Assembly (NCBI RefSeq): GCF_003254665.1
Contig: NZ_QHGY01000001.1
Span: 1,116,001 to 1,180,000, forward strand
Direction: 5' to 3'
Origin: Billgrantia lactosivorans
GTDB taxonomy: Bacteria; Pseudomonadota; Gammaproteobacteria; Pseudomonadales; Halomonadaceae
DNA length: 64,000 bases
Made by a program: the position numbers and the translations under genes. This document shows, piece by piece, positions 7,698 to 17,006 of the stretch. A model generated the notes under the pieces. The model was given only the letters and a program-made list of their open reading frames with translations. It was not told where the DNA came from and did no database searches. Each line of letters opens with the position of its first letter. Position 1 is the first letter of the stretch.

Positions 7698-7713
7698 GTT
7701 AACCTGGGATAAG
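7698..7713 (-). promoter_or_regulatory. Palindromic upstream activating site of small RNA 6
   Basis: GTTAACCTGGGATAAG lies 21 bp upstream of the -10 of small RNA 6, the same spacing as for small RNA 1 and one base less than for small RNA 5. Confidence 0.65.
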
Positions 7714-7772
7714 ACGTGGCACGATAGTGGCTGAGGCGGCATGGCTACCTGTCCCCGCCGGTGGCTTGCCGC

Positions 7773-8087
7773 TCAGCTCGCCAGCTTCATGGTCACGATA
7801 CCTGCGACGATCAGCAAGGCGGCGAAGATGCGCAGTGGCGACACGGCCTCGCCCAGCAGCCATACACCGACGGTGAAGGTGCCCACGGCGCCGATGCCGG
7901 TCCAGATCATGTAGGCCGTGCCCAGCGGCAGGCTGCGCATCGCCACCGCCAGCAGCCCGAACGATGCCACCATCGTCACCAGCATGACGGCGGTCGGCAG
8001 CAGGCGCGTGAAGCCGTGGGACTGCTTCATGGCGAACGCCCACGCGACCTCGAGCAGCCCGGCCAGACCGAGAAGCACCCAGGACAT
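7773..8087 (-). CDS. gdx: SMR-family guanidinium exporter (Gdx/SugE)
   Basis: 104-aa four-helix small multidrug resistance transporter of the inner membrane, which exchanges guanidinium for protons as a dual-topology dimer. The conserved Glu is in TM1 (GLLEVAWAFAMK), and the Gdx subtype signature is GTAYMIWTGIGAVGT rather than that of EmrE. The guanidine-II riboswitch in its leader independently supports Gdx over a general quaternary ammonium pump. It is a single-gene unit. Confidence 0.93.
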   Translation of the reverse strand: MSWVLLGLAGLLEVAWAFAMKQSHGFTRLLPTAVMLVTMVASFGLLAVAMRSLPLGTAYMIWTGIGAVGTFTVGVWLLGEAVSPLRIFAALLIVAGIVTMKLAS

Positions 8088-8104
8088 GGCAGATTCCCCT
8101 TTCT

Positions 8105-8160
8105 CGCTCGGGTCGTCCCGATATCCAAGCCCGGTATGGGGGGAGGTCGTCCTCCCGAGG
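8105..8160 (-). promoter_or_regulatory. Guanidine-II (mini-ykkC) riboswitch
   Basis: On the minus strand, between promoter and gdx, are two hairpins with identical ACGA tetraloops: GGGAGG-ACGA-CCTCCC (8141-8156) and TCGGG-ACGA-CCCGA (8108-8121). Two ACGR-loop hairpins define the mini-ykkC class, which senses guanidinium by loop-loop pairing and frees the ribosome site. The second hairpin ends 20 bp before the ATG, close to the GGGG ribosome site, which fits translational control. Confidence 0.92.
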
Positions 8161-8165
8161 GCGGG

Positions 8166-8193
8166 ATTATAGGCCAGTGCGCCCCGCCATCAA
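8166..8193 (-). promoter_or_regulatory. Sigma70 promoter of gdx
   Basis: -35 TTGATG (8188-8193) and a perfect -10 TATAAT (8166-8171) with a 16-bp spacer. Transcription would start at the first base or so of the riboswitch. Confidence 0.85.
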
Positions 8194-8336
8194 CAGGCGC
8201 GGGGCTCGCTGAGCGGCCCGATCGGTGCCGAGCGCAACACGGCCGGTACCGCGATGGGCCTCGGGAGGCAACGCACGCCACACCCCGGGCGATTTTGCAC
8301 TACGCTCGACAGCAACTGGCTTCAAGGGAGGGCGAC

Positions 8337-8534
8337 ATGGACAAGGCCGTCATCGACATAATCCGCGAAAAGGAGCAGCTACCCGACAGCATGAGCGATC
8401 GCGAGATAGCCCGGGAGTACAAGGGCACCTATACCGCCGCGCGAGCCGCGGTGAGCCTGGAGCACAAGCCGCTCGACCAGGTGCTCGCGGATGCCATGGG
8501 CAAGGTGTTGCCGTTCATGAGGAAGAAGAAGTAA
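8337..8534 (+). CDS. Small hypothetical protein
   Basis: 65-aa protein, not recognised. It is charged, with a Lys-rich end (FMRKKK), no signal peptide and no membrane segment. The middle (SDREIAREYKGTYTAARAAV) could form a helix-turn-helix-like unit. AAGGGAGGG lies 5 bp before the ATG, which strongly supports translation. It lies between gdx (divergent) and dusA. Confidence 0.65.
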   Translation: MDKAVIDIIREKEQLPDSMSDREIAREYKGTYTAARAAVSLEHKPLDQVLADAMGKVLPFMRKKK

Positions 8535-8729
8535 GGCGGGCGCCGCTGTTCTGGGCGCGCCGCTCCTTCTTGCGTACAATGGCCGGCCATCTCATTTCCG
8601 CCCCCTGCCTCTCGTCACGCGGCGCTCATGCGTTGCCGACGGACCGATGACGTATCGGTACCCTGCGAGACGGATGGCGAAGTGAGCCGGATCCAACGGT
8701 TACGACGGCAGGACCTCGGGAGGCCACCA

Positions 8730-9767
<1,038 letters not shown>

Positions 9768-10799
9768 TCAGTAGAGCGGGTCGGGCGGCGGCTCGAGGCT
9801 GGAATGGAAGGTCTCGATGGCGCTCTCGGCCTCCTCGATGGCGTCGAAGCGGGCGATGTGGAACAGCGCCTCGCCCTCGTTGGCCAGCGGCAGCCGGCTC
9901 ATGCCGATCACGATGCCGTCTGCCATGGCCTTGACGCAGGCCTCGGCATTGCCGAAGGGGTCGGCCACCTTGCCCAGCACGTCGCCCCTGGCCACTCGTG
10001 CGCCGAGGCGCACCTTGGGCCGCAGAATGCCGTCGATGGGCGCCCGCGCCCAGCTCGAGCCGTTGGCCAGCTCCGCCGCCGGTGGCGGCCGCCGGCGATG
10101 CTCCCCCGCCAGCATGCCCAGCCGGCGCATGACCCGCAGCACGCCGCGCACCCCCGGGGCGATCGCCCACTCGTCGAAGCGCAGTGCTTCGCCGGCCTCG
10201 TAGGTCAGCACCGGGATACCGCGCGTCTGGGCATAGTGGCGCAGGCTGCCTTCGCGCAGCTCGGCGTTGAGGATCACCGGCGCGCCGAAGGCGTTGGCCA
10301 TGCGCTCGGTCTCGCTGCCGGGGCTGAGCTGGGCACGGATCTGGGGCAGGTTGGTACGGTGGATGGCGCCAGTATGCAGGTCGATGATGTGGCTGGCGTG
10401 GTCGACGATCTGCTCGCGAAACAGCGCCGCCACCCGGGCCCCCAGCGACCCCGTCTCGCTGCCGGGGAAGCAGCGGTTGAGGTCGCGCCGGTCCGGCAGG
10501 TAGCGGCTGTGCTGCATGAAACCGAACACGTTGACGATGGGCACCGCGATCAGGGTGCCGTTGAGCCCTTGGATCTGCTTCGAGCGCATCAGGCGGCGCA
10601 CGATCTCCACGCTGTTGATCTCGTCGCCATGAATGCCGCCGCAGACCAGCATGACCGGCCCCTGGCGGCGGCCGTGCACCACCTCGACGGGAATGTGCAG
10701 CGGGGCATGGGTGTAGAGTCGCGCCACCGGCACGTCGACCTGAAGGCGGCTGCCGGGCTTGATCCTGACGCCATTGAGCTCGAATGATGCACGGGGCAT
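9768..10799 (-). CDS. Succinylglutamate desuccinylase/aspartoacylase-family protein
   Basis: 343-aa zinc hydrolase of the M14-like AstE/AspA superfamily. Zinc and catalytic motifs are visible: GGIHGDEINS (His and Glu ligands) near residue 50, and DLHTG further on, with a Glu in LTYEAGE as the likely base. The C-terminal part (ASWARAPIDGILRP...) is the beta domain common to the ectoine-deacetylase-like branch. No ectoine or arginine genes are adjacent, so the substrate is unknown. The start at 10799 is set by GGAAGGG; its stop is adjacent to the dusA stop. Confidence 0.85.
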   Translation of the reverse strand: MPRASFELNGVRIKPGSRLQVDVPVARLYTHAPLHIPVEVVHGRRQGPVMLVCGGIHGDEINSVEIVRRLMRSKQIQGLNGTLIAVPIVNVFGFMQHSRYLPDRRDLNRCFPGSETGSLGARVAALFREQIVDHASHIIDLHTGAIHRTNLPQIRAQLSPGSETERMANAFGAPVILNAELREGSLRHYAQTRGIPVLTYEAGEALRFDEWAIAPGVRGVLRVMRRLGMLAGEHRRRPPPAAELANGSSWARAPIDGILRPKVRLGARVARGDVLGKVADPFGNAEACVKAMADGIVIGMSRLPLANEGEALFHIARFDAIEEAESAIETFHSSLEPPPDPLY

Positions 10800-10894
10800 G
10801 GGCCCTTCCCGAAGCAGAACAGTGTTCGATCCGTTATACCCTGCTCCGGCGTGGAATACGAGGGCGCGGCGGCAATGGCAGGCTGCGGCGAGGC

Positions 10895-10918
10895 ATGACA
10901 TACATATATGAATGTAAA
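10895..10918. promoter_or_regulatory. AcrR-type operator upstream of the tetR gene
   Basis: An inverted-repeat element containing ACATACAT and ATGAATGT, very close to the known E. coli AcrR operator. About 20 of 24 positions match, in the opposite orientation, the site upstream of the RND pump operon at 16911-16938. It would give autoregulation of the regulator. Confidence 0.8.
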
Positions 10919-10978
10919 CGTATCATGCTTGGGTTAGAATGACGGAAACATTGCCATGCCGAGGAGAACCGCCCCACC

Positions 10979-11596
10979 ATGGCCCGACGTACCAAGGCAG
11001 AAGCCGCCGCCACCCGCGAAGCCCTGCTCGATGCCGCCGAGGCTGTCTTCCTCGAACGTGGCGTGGCCCGCACCTCGCTGGAGCAGATCGCCCGCGAGGC
11101 CGGCATGACCCGTGGCGCCGTCTACTGGCACTTCAAGAACAAGGCCGACCTGTTCCGTGCCATGCTGCAGCGGGTACGCATGCCGTTCGAGGAACTGGTC
11201 GAGGAGATCGGCGACCCGGAGCTGGCCAACAAGCCGCTGGAAGCCATCCGTCAGGCGTGCCAGAGCGGCTTCGCGCGCCTCGAGCAGCCGCGCTACCGGC
11301 GCGTGCACGCGATCCTGATCCACCACTGCGAGACCTTCGCCGAGATCGACCCGCTGGCGATGCAGAACGAGATGGCCGAGGAGGCCTGCGGCGCCCTGCT
11401 CGGCTACTTCACCAGCGCCGCCCGGATGGGCCACCTGCGCCCGGACCTCTCCCCGGAAGTGGCCGCCAGGCTGCTGCAGGCCATTCTCGGCGGTCTGTTC
11501 CACGACTGGCTGCGCAACTACGAGCAGTTCTCGCTGCGCGAACGCGGCACTCAGCTCATCGAGGTCCAGCTGCACCTGCTGCGCGCCGAGCGATAG
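10979..11596 (+). CDS. TetR-family repressor of the RND efflux pump (AcrR/TtgR-like)
   Basis: 205-aa TetR regulator. Residues about 10-60 form the HTH (SLEQIAREAGMTRGAVYWHFKNK), and the rest matches the AcrR/TtgR C-terminal ligand domain (TetR_C_2 type). Operators of AcrR type lie in front of this gene and in front of the acrA-like gene 6 kb downstream, so it very likely represses both and is released by hydrophobic drugs. It is followed after 2 bp by the convergent membrane-protein gene. Confidence 0.9.
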   Translation: MARRTKAEAAATREALLDAAEAVFLERGVARTSLEQIAREAGMTRGAVYWHFKNKADLFRAMLQRVRMPFEELVEEIGDPELANKPLEAIRQACQSGFARLEQPRYRRVHAILIHHCETFAEIDPLAMQNEMAEEACGALLGYFTSAARMGHLRPDLSPEVAARLLQAILGGLFHDWLRNYEQFSLRERGTQLIEVQLHLLRAER

Positions 11597-11598
11597 CG

Positions 11599-12291
11599 CT
11601 ACAGCGGCGCCTCGGCACCACCATGGCCCGCCCCGGCGGCACGGCGCGCCAGCCGCAGCCGACGCAGGTGCACACGCGCTTCGCAGTAGCGGCTCTCGGC
11701 CACGCTGCGATAGGCGCCCTCCCCCGCCACGAACTTGACCAGCACCCGCCGCTCGCCGGCATGGGGCAGGTCGCCCGGCTTGCCGTGCAGGCGAACCTCG
11801 CACGCCGGGTCGTCGACCAGGGTGGCCGTCGCCCAGCCCTGCGCATCGGGCGCGGAGCGTACCTGCACGACCTCGCCCAGCAGGCAGCGCGGCTGCGCCA
11901 GCGCCCGCCGATGGAAACGGTGCTGCAGCGCATGGCACACGCCGGCCGCCAGCGGCGAGGCGAGCACGAAGGCTGCCCATAGCACCGCCACGCCGACGGG
12001 GATGCGGAACAGGCCCAGCGGCAACCAGCGCAGCACGGCCAGCTCGAAGGCCACGGTGATGGCGCCCGCCAGCGCCAGCAGCACGCTGAGGGCGAAGGAG
12101 ACCGGTACGCCGGCGAAGCCCAGCGCCACCATGGTGCTGGCCAGATGATCCCCCTTCAGGCTGTCGTGCGCGAACAGCTCCAGCGGCGCCAGGCGCAGCA
12201 GCACCAGCAGCCAGTAGAGCAGCACCAGGGGCAGCAGGGCAGTGAAGACGACGACCGGAAAACTCAGGGCAATCTGACGCAGGGCTTCCAT
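11599..12291 (-). CDS. Inner-membrane protein with C-terminal OB-like domain
   Basis: 230-aa protein. Three or four hydrophobic segments lie between residues 10 and 125, followed by a soluble beta-rich domain (VQVRSAPDAQGWATATLVDD ...) similar in layout to the YqiJ/NfeD-like membrane proteins that accompany flotillins. No flotillin gene is adjacent. The family assignment is tentative. It lies between the TetR gene and the RND permease gene and reads leftward. Confidence 0.6.
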   Translation of the reverse strand: MEALRQIALSFPVVVFTALLPLVLLYWLLVLLRLAPLELFAHDSLKGDHLASTMVALGFAGVPVSFALSVLLALAGAITVAFELAVLRWLPLGLFRIPVGVAVLWAAFVLASPLAAGVCHALQHRFHRRALAQPRCLLGEVVQVRSAPDAQGWATATLVDDPACEVRLHGKPGDLPHAGERRVLVKFVAGEGAYRSVAESRYCEARVHLRRLRLARRAAGAGHGGAEAPL

Positions 12292-12369
12292 GGCAGCCTC
12301 CTCGCGATTTCGCTCGACTCACCCTCAGCCTAGCCCATGGCGCCCCGGGCCGGGCTGCGCCGGATCAGG

Positions 12370-12398
12370 AAAAAGGGCGCCACCTCCCGGTGGCGCCC
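12370..12398 (-). terminator. Terminator of the RND pump operon
   Basis: GGGCGCCACC-TCCC-GGTGGCGCCC is a perfect 10-bp stem, followed on the minus strand by TTTTT. It lies 20 bp after the permease stop. Confidence 0.9.
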
Positions 12399-12418
12399 TG
12401 ACACTTGCGGCGAATGGT

Positions 12419-15400
12419 TCAGGAACGTTCGCTCGCGGTCGCCTGCCGGCCTCGCAACCGACGGCGCAGCCAGTCGGAAACGCGGGCGATCACGGCATAG
12501 AAGCTCGGCACGAAGAGGCTGCCGAGCACCGCCACCGAGGCCATGCCCAGCGCCACGGTGGTACCGATGTGGTGGCTGCTGACATCGCTCGCTCCGCTCG
12601 CCAACGCCAGCGGCAGGGTGCCGAAGATGAACGCCAGCGAGGTCATCACGATCGGCCGGAAACGCAGCTCCGCCGCGGTGATCGCCGCCTCGAGGATCGA
12701 CTTGCCCTGCTCCTTGCGTTGAAGTTCGGCAAACTCGACGATCAGGATGGCGTTCTTGGCCGCCAGCCCCACCACCACCAGCATGCCGATCTCCACGTAG
12801 ACGCTGGTGTCGAGCCCGCGCAGCACGATGCCGCCGATGCCGCCGAGGAAGGCGAACGGCGTCGCCGTCAGCACCGCCAACGGCAGCGACCAGCTCTCGT
12901 ACTGCGCCGCCAGGATCAGGAACACCATCAGGATGCCGAAGACGATGGCCAGCGTCGCGGTGTTGCCGAGCTGGCTCTCCTGGTAGGCGGTACCGGTCCA
13001 GCCCATCCCCCAGCCACCGCCGAGGGTCTCCTCGACGATCTCGTCCATGGCGGCGATCGCCTGGCCCGAGCTGTAGCCCGGCGCCGGCCCCCCCTGGAAC
13101 TGCGCCCCCAGGTAGACCCCGAAGCGCGACACCACCGCCGGCTTGGCCTGGCGTTCCAGGGTGACGAATTCCGACAGCGGAATCCGCTCGCCGTTGCCGC
13201 CGCGTACGTAGACGCTGCTGACGTCGTCCGGGGTCTTGCGGAAGTCGTCCTCGTTCTGCAGGTAGACCTGGAAGTTGCGGTTCTGGTAGCTGAAGAAGTT
13301 GACGAAACCGTTGCCGAAGGTGTTCGACAGGGTCGCGTTCAGGTCCTCCAGCGCCACGCCGTAGCTCAGGGCCTTCTGCTGATCGATCTCGGCGCGATAG
13401 CCCGGCACGTTGACGTTGAAGGTGGTGAACACCTGTTGCAGGGCGGGGTGCTGGTTGGCCGCCTGCATGACCTCCACCGAAGCCTGGAACAGCTCCTGCG
13501 GCGAGGCCCCCTCGAACGACTGCAGGTAGCCGGTGAAGCCGCCGGTGGTCGAGAGCCCCATGATCGGCGGCACGTTGAAGGCCATGGCCGAACCGCCGGG
13601 GATCTCCGCGCCCAGCTGCATGATCCGCCCCACCAGTTCGGTGGCGGTCAGCTCGCGCTCGTCCCAGGGCTCCATGTTGATGAACATGATCCCGCGTGCG
13701 GTGTTGACCGCGCTGGAGAGGATGTCGTAGCCGGCCACCGCGGTGGAGTACCGCACCCCGGGGATCTCCTCGATGCGCGAGCTGAGCTCGTCCATGTAGT
13801 GCTGGGTGCGTGCCAGGGAGGCGGAGTCGGGCAGCTGGACGCTGGCCAGCACGATGCCCTGGTCGGTCTCGGGCACCAGGGTCGAGGGCGTGATCTGATA
13901 GAGCCACCAGGAGCCACCGATGACCAGCCCCGTCAGCAGCAGCGCCAGGCCCCAGAAGCGCACCAGCACCTTGACCAGCCACATGTAGGCGGCGGTCACG
14001 CCGGCGAACAGGCGGTCGAACAGCCGCAGCGGGGTATTGATCGCCCGCTTCAGCCTGGACTCGCCCACGCCCTTCGGCTTGTGCTTGATGAACAGTGCCG
14101 ACAGCGCCGGGGTAAAGGTCAACGCCATGAGCGCCGAGAAGGCCACCGAGACGGCCACGGTAATGGCGAACTGCTGGTAGATCTGGCCGGTGAAGCCGCC
14201 CAGGAACGCCACCGGCACGAACACCGCCGCCATGATCAGCGAGGTGGCGATGACCGGGCCGCCCACTTCCTTCATGGCGCGGATGGTGGCCTGGGTCACC
14301 GTGATCTCGTCGTCCTCGCTGAGCACCCGCTCGACGTTCTCCACCACCAGGATGGCGTCGTCGACCACGATGCCGATGGAGAGCACCAGGGCGAACAGCG
14401 TCAGCAGGTTGATCGAGAAGCCGAACAGGTAGAAGCCGGCGAAGGTGGCCAGCACCGACACCGGCACCACCGACATGGCGATCACCGTGAAGCGCCAGTT
14501 CTGCAGGAAGATGAACAGGATCACGCCGACGATCAGGAACGCCTCGATGAACACCTTGGTCACCGTGTCCACCGAGGCATCGATGAACAGCGTGGTGTCG
14601 TAGGGCACCACGTACTCGAGCCCCGGCGGGAAGCGCGACTCCAGCTCGGCCATGGTGTCCTGCACCGCCTGGGCCGTCTCCAGCGCATTGGCCCCTGGCT
14701 GCTGGTTGATGATGATCGGCGTCATGGTGGCGCCGTTGAGGCGCGCCTGAACGCCGTAGTAGGAGGCGCCCAGCTCGATGCGCGCCACGTCCTCCAGGCG
14801 CAGCGAGGAGCCGTCGGGATTGGTGCGCAGGAAGATGTCGCGGAAGTCCTCGACGTCGCTGAGGCGACCGCCCGCCGTGATGGTGTAGGTGAACGCGCGA
14901 GGATCGCGCTGCGGCGTGGCTGCCAGGTTACCTGCCGGCACCTCGGTGTTCTGGGCGCGGATGGCTCGTGCCACTTCGGTGGGAGTCAGGTCGTACTGCG
15001 CCAGCTTGTCGGGATCCATCCACACGCGCATGGCAAACTCGCCGCCCCCCAGCACCTCGGCCTCGCCGACGCCGGGCACCTGGCGCAGCTCATCGAGGAT
15101 GTTGAGCGTGGCGTAGTTCTGCATGAAGACGTTGTCGTAGTCGCCCTCGGGGGAGATCAGCGACACCAGCATCAGGATCGAGCTGGAGCGCAGCTCCACC
15201 TGCACGCCCTGGGCCTGCACCGCTTCGGGCAGGCGCGACAGCGCACCCTGCACCCGGTTGTTGACGTTGATGGTGTTGATGTCGCCATCGGTGCCGATGT
15301 CGAAGGCCACGTCGAGGCTCATGGAGCCGTTGTCGCCGCTGTTCGAGGTCATGTAGAGCATGTCCTCGACGCCGTTGATCGCCTCGGCCAGCGGCGCCGC

Positions 15401-15589
15401 CACCGTCTGCGCCACGGTCTCGGCATCGGCGCCCGGGAACTGGGCACGCACCGACACCGTGGGCGGTACCACGCTGGGGTACTGCTCGATGGGCAGCACC
15501 CGCATGCTGACCACCCCCATCACGGTGAGGATGATCGCCAGCACCGTGGCGAAGATCGGGCGCTTGATGAAGAAGTTGGAAAAATTCAT
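12419..15589 (-). CDS. RND multidrug efflux permease (AcrB/MexB-like)
   Basis: 1056-aa inner-membrane proton/drug antiporter of the HAE1 family. It starts with MNFSNFFIKRPIFATVLAII, typical of AcrB; TM4 carries the proton-relay Asp pair (GIVVDDAILVVENVERV), and both large periplasmic loops are present. Length is normal. It overlaps the upstream adaptor gene by 4 bp (ATGA). No outer-membrane channel gene lies in the operon, so a TolC-type partner must come from elsewhere. Confidence 0.95.
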   Translation of the reverse strand: MNFSNFFIKRPIFATVLAIILTVMGVVSMRVLPIEQYPSVVPPTVSVRAQFPGADAETVAQTVAAPLAEAINGVEDMLYMTSNSGDNGSMSLDVAFDIGTDGDINTINVNNRVQGALSRLPEAVQAQGVQVELRSSSILMLVSLISPEGDYDNVFMQNYATLNILDELRQVPGVGEAEVLGGGEFAMRVWMDPDKLAQYDLTPTEVARAIRAQNTEVPAGNLAATPQRDPRAFTYTITAGGRLSDVEDFRDIFLRTNPDGSSLRLEDVARIELGASYYGVQARLNGATMTPIIINQQPGANALETAQAVQDTMAELESRFPPGLEYVVPYDTTLFIDASVDTVTKVFIEAFLIVGVILFIFLQNWRFTVIAMSVVPVSVLATFAGFYLFGFSINLLTLFALVLSIGIVVDDAILVVENVERVLSEDDEITVTQATIRAMKEVGGPVIATSLIMAAVFVPVAFLGGFTGQIYQQFAITVAVSVAFSALMALTFTPALSALFIKHKPKGVGESRLKRAINTPLRLFDRLFAGVTAAYMWLVKVLVRFWGLALLLTGLVIGGSWWLYQITPSTLVPETDQGIVLASVQLPDSASLARTQHYMDELSSRIEEIPGVRYSTAVAGYDILSSAVNTARGIMFINMEPWDERELTATELVGRIMQLGAEIPGGSAMAFNVPPIMGLSTTGGFTGYLQSFEGASPQELFQASVEVMQAANQHPALQQVFTTFNVNVPGYRAEIDQQKALSYGVALEDLNATLSNTFGNGFVNFFSYQNRNFQVYLQNEDDFRKTPDDVSSVYVRGGNGERIPLSEFVTLERQAKPAVVSRFGVYLGAQFQGGPAPGYSSGQAIAAMDEIVEETLGGGWGMGWTGTAYQESQLGNTATLAIVFGILMVFLILAAQYESWSLPLAVLTATPFAFLGGIGGIVLRGLDTSVYVEIGMLVVVGLAAKNAILIVEFAELQRKEQGKSILEAAITAAELRFRPIVMTSLAFIFGTLPLALASGASDVSSHHIGTTVALGMASVAVLGSLFVPSFYAVIARVSDWLRRRLRGRQATASERS

Positions 15590-16869
15590 GCGTCGTCCTC
15601 ACCACCCTCGGCGGCTTCCTCATCCGGCATGGCCTCGGCGGCTTCCTGCTCCTGCATGGACTCGGCGGCCTCCTGCTCCGCCTCGGCTTCGGCCTGCTCG
15701 ACTTCCTCGACCAGGGTCTCGGCATCGCCTTCGAAGGGCTGGGGGTCGATGGGCGTGCCGGGTTCGATACCCGCCGGGTCGCCCACCACCACCCGCTCGC
15801 CGGACTCGAGGCCGCCGCGGATGATCTGCCAGGGGCCCGCCACTTCGCCCAGCTCCACGGTACGCGCCCGCGCCACTTCGTCCTCGTCGAGCACGAACAC
15901 CTGGGGCCCCATCAGGCCCTGGGTCACGGCGATCTCGGGAACCGCCAGCACGTCGAAACGCTTGAGCCCGTCCAGGCTGACGCGGGCGAACTGGCCGGGC
16001 AGTACGCGGGTATCGGGGTTGCGGAAGGTGGCACTGGCCTGAACCGTGCTGGTGCGATCGTCGACGCGCGAGCCCAGGAAATCGAGCTGCCCCTCCAGGC
16101 GTTGGGCGGCCGCGCCAGCGCTGCCGGGCACGTTCAGCGTGGCACGAATCGACTCGCCGCCGCGGCCGTTCAGCTGCTGGCGCAGCTCGAGCGCGTCGCG
16201 CTGCGGCAGCTGGAAGCGCACTTCCAGCGGATCCAGCGGGGTAATGGTGGCCAGCACCGAGCCGGGGCTGACCAGGTTGCCGACGTTGATCTGCGACAGC
16301 CCGATCACCCCCGACACCGGCGCGGTGACCTCGGCGTAGGCCAGGTCGATGCGAGCACTCGCCAGTGCCGCCTCGGCCTGGGCCACGGCGGCCCGAGCCA
16401 CGCCCAGCTCCGCGCGGGCCTGGTCGACCTGCTGCTGGCTCACCGAGTTCTGGCTCAGCAGGCGCTCGAAGCGCTCGGCATCCCGCTGGGCACGGGACAG
16501 CTCGGCCTGGGCGCTCTGCAGGTTGGCCTCGTTCTGGTTGACCGCCGCCTGGTAGACGTCCGGCTCGATGGAGTAGAGGCGCTCCCCCTGCTCGACCCTT
16601 TCGCCAGGTTCGAAGTGCCGCTCCTCGAGGATGCCGGAGATACGCGCCACGAGCGTGACCTCGTCGTCGCTGCGCAGCAGCGACGGATAGGACTTCTCCA
16701 TAGCGATGTCCTGGCGCTCGATCGCCACGACCTCGACGGGATGCGGTTGACGCTCCGGGGCGGCCTGCTGCTGATCCTGCGGGTTCTCCTCCTGACCACA
16801 GGCGGCCAGCAACGAACCGGCGGCCAGGGCCATCAACATGGCCCGGCCAAGTCGAGATGTTCTTTTCAT
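15586..16869 (-). CDS. RND efflux periplasmic adaptor (AcrA/MexA-like)
   Basis: 427-aa membrane-fusion lipoprotein with signal peptide and lipobox LAAC (lipidated Cys about residue 25). The lipoyl halves (VARISGILEERHFEPGERV ... VTAPVSGVIGLSQINVG) flank a coiled-coil hairpin rich in Ala/Gln/Glu. The C-terminal 50 residues are an unusual Glu/Ala-rich, very acidic tail after the normal end of the family, possibly a halophile feature. It is the first gene of the pump operon, under the AcrR-type operator. Confidence 0.94.
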   Translation of the reverse strand: MKRTSRLGRAMLMALAAGSLLAACGQEENPQDQQQAAPERQPHPVEVVAIERQDIAMEKSYPSLLRSDDEVTLVARISGILEERHFEPGERVEQGERLYSIEPDVYQAAVNQNEANLQSAQAELSRAQRDAERFERLLSQNSVSQQQVDQARAELGVARAAVAQAEAALASARIDLAYAEVTAPVSGVIGLSQINVGNLVSPGSVLATITPLDPLEVRFQLPQRDALELRQQLNGRGGESIRATLNVPGSAGAAAQRLEGQLDFLGSRVDDRTSTVQASATFRNPDTRVLPGQFARVSLDGLKRFDVLAVPEIAVTQGLMGPQVFVLDEDEVARARTVELGEVAGPWQIIRGGLESGERVVVGDPAGIEPGTPIDPQPFEGDAETLVEEVEQAEAEAEQEAAESMQEQEAAEAMPDEEAAEGGEDDA

Positions 16870-16910
16870 GATGTGCGTCGTTTCCGTTGATACGCCAAAG
16901 GTCGGCGAAT

Positions 16911-16938
16911 TTTACATTCATGCATGTATGGATGTAAA
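16911..16938 (-). promoter_or_regulatory. AcrR-type operator of the RND pump operon
   Basis: A 28-bp inverted repeat with arms TTTACAT and ATGTAAA and an inner CATGCATG, 42 bp upstream of the adaptor start. It matches the site in front of the tetR gene at 10895-10918. Confidence 0.82.
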
Positions 16939-16955
16939 TCGAATGGCGGGAAAGC

Positions 16956-17006
16956 TCAGTCGCCACGCGGTCGATTGCGCAGGATGCGCCCTTCGGGGTG
17001 CACCAC
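16956..17006 (-). pseudogene. 3' remnant of a paralogue of the 18150-18557 gene
   Basis: One minus-strand frame reads VVHPEGRILRNRPRGD-stop, nearly the same as the end of the secreted protein encoded at 18150-18557 (IEVQPEGRILRSRPRSD-stop). A stop codon just upstream in this frame leaves no start, so it is only a fragment. The two copies flank the alpha/beta hydrolase gene. Confidence 0.6.

Noticed and set aside
12290..16042. 1250-codon open frame on the plus strand opposite the RND pump genes
   Set aside because: High-GC antisense frame of acrAB-type genes; His/Arg/Gly-rich composition without domains or ribosome site.
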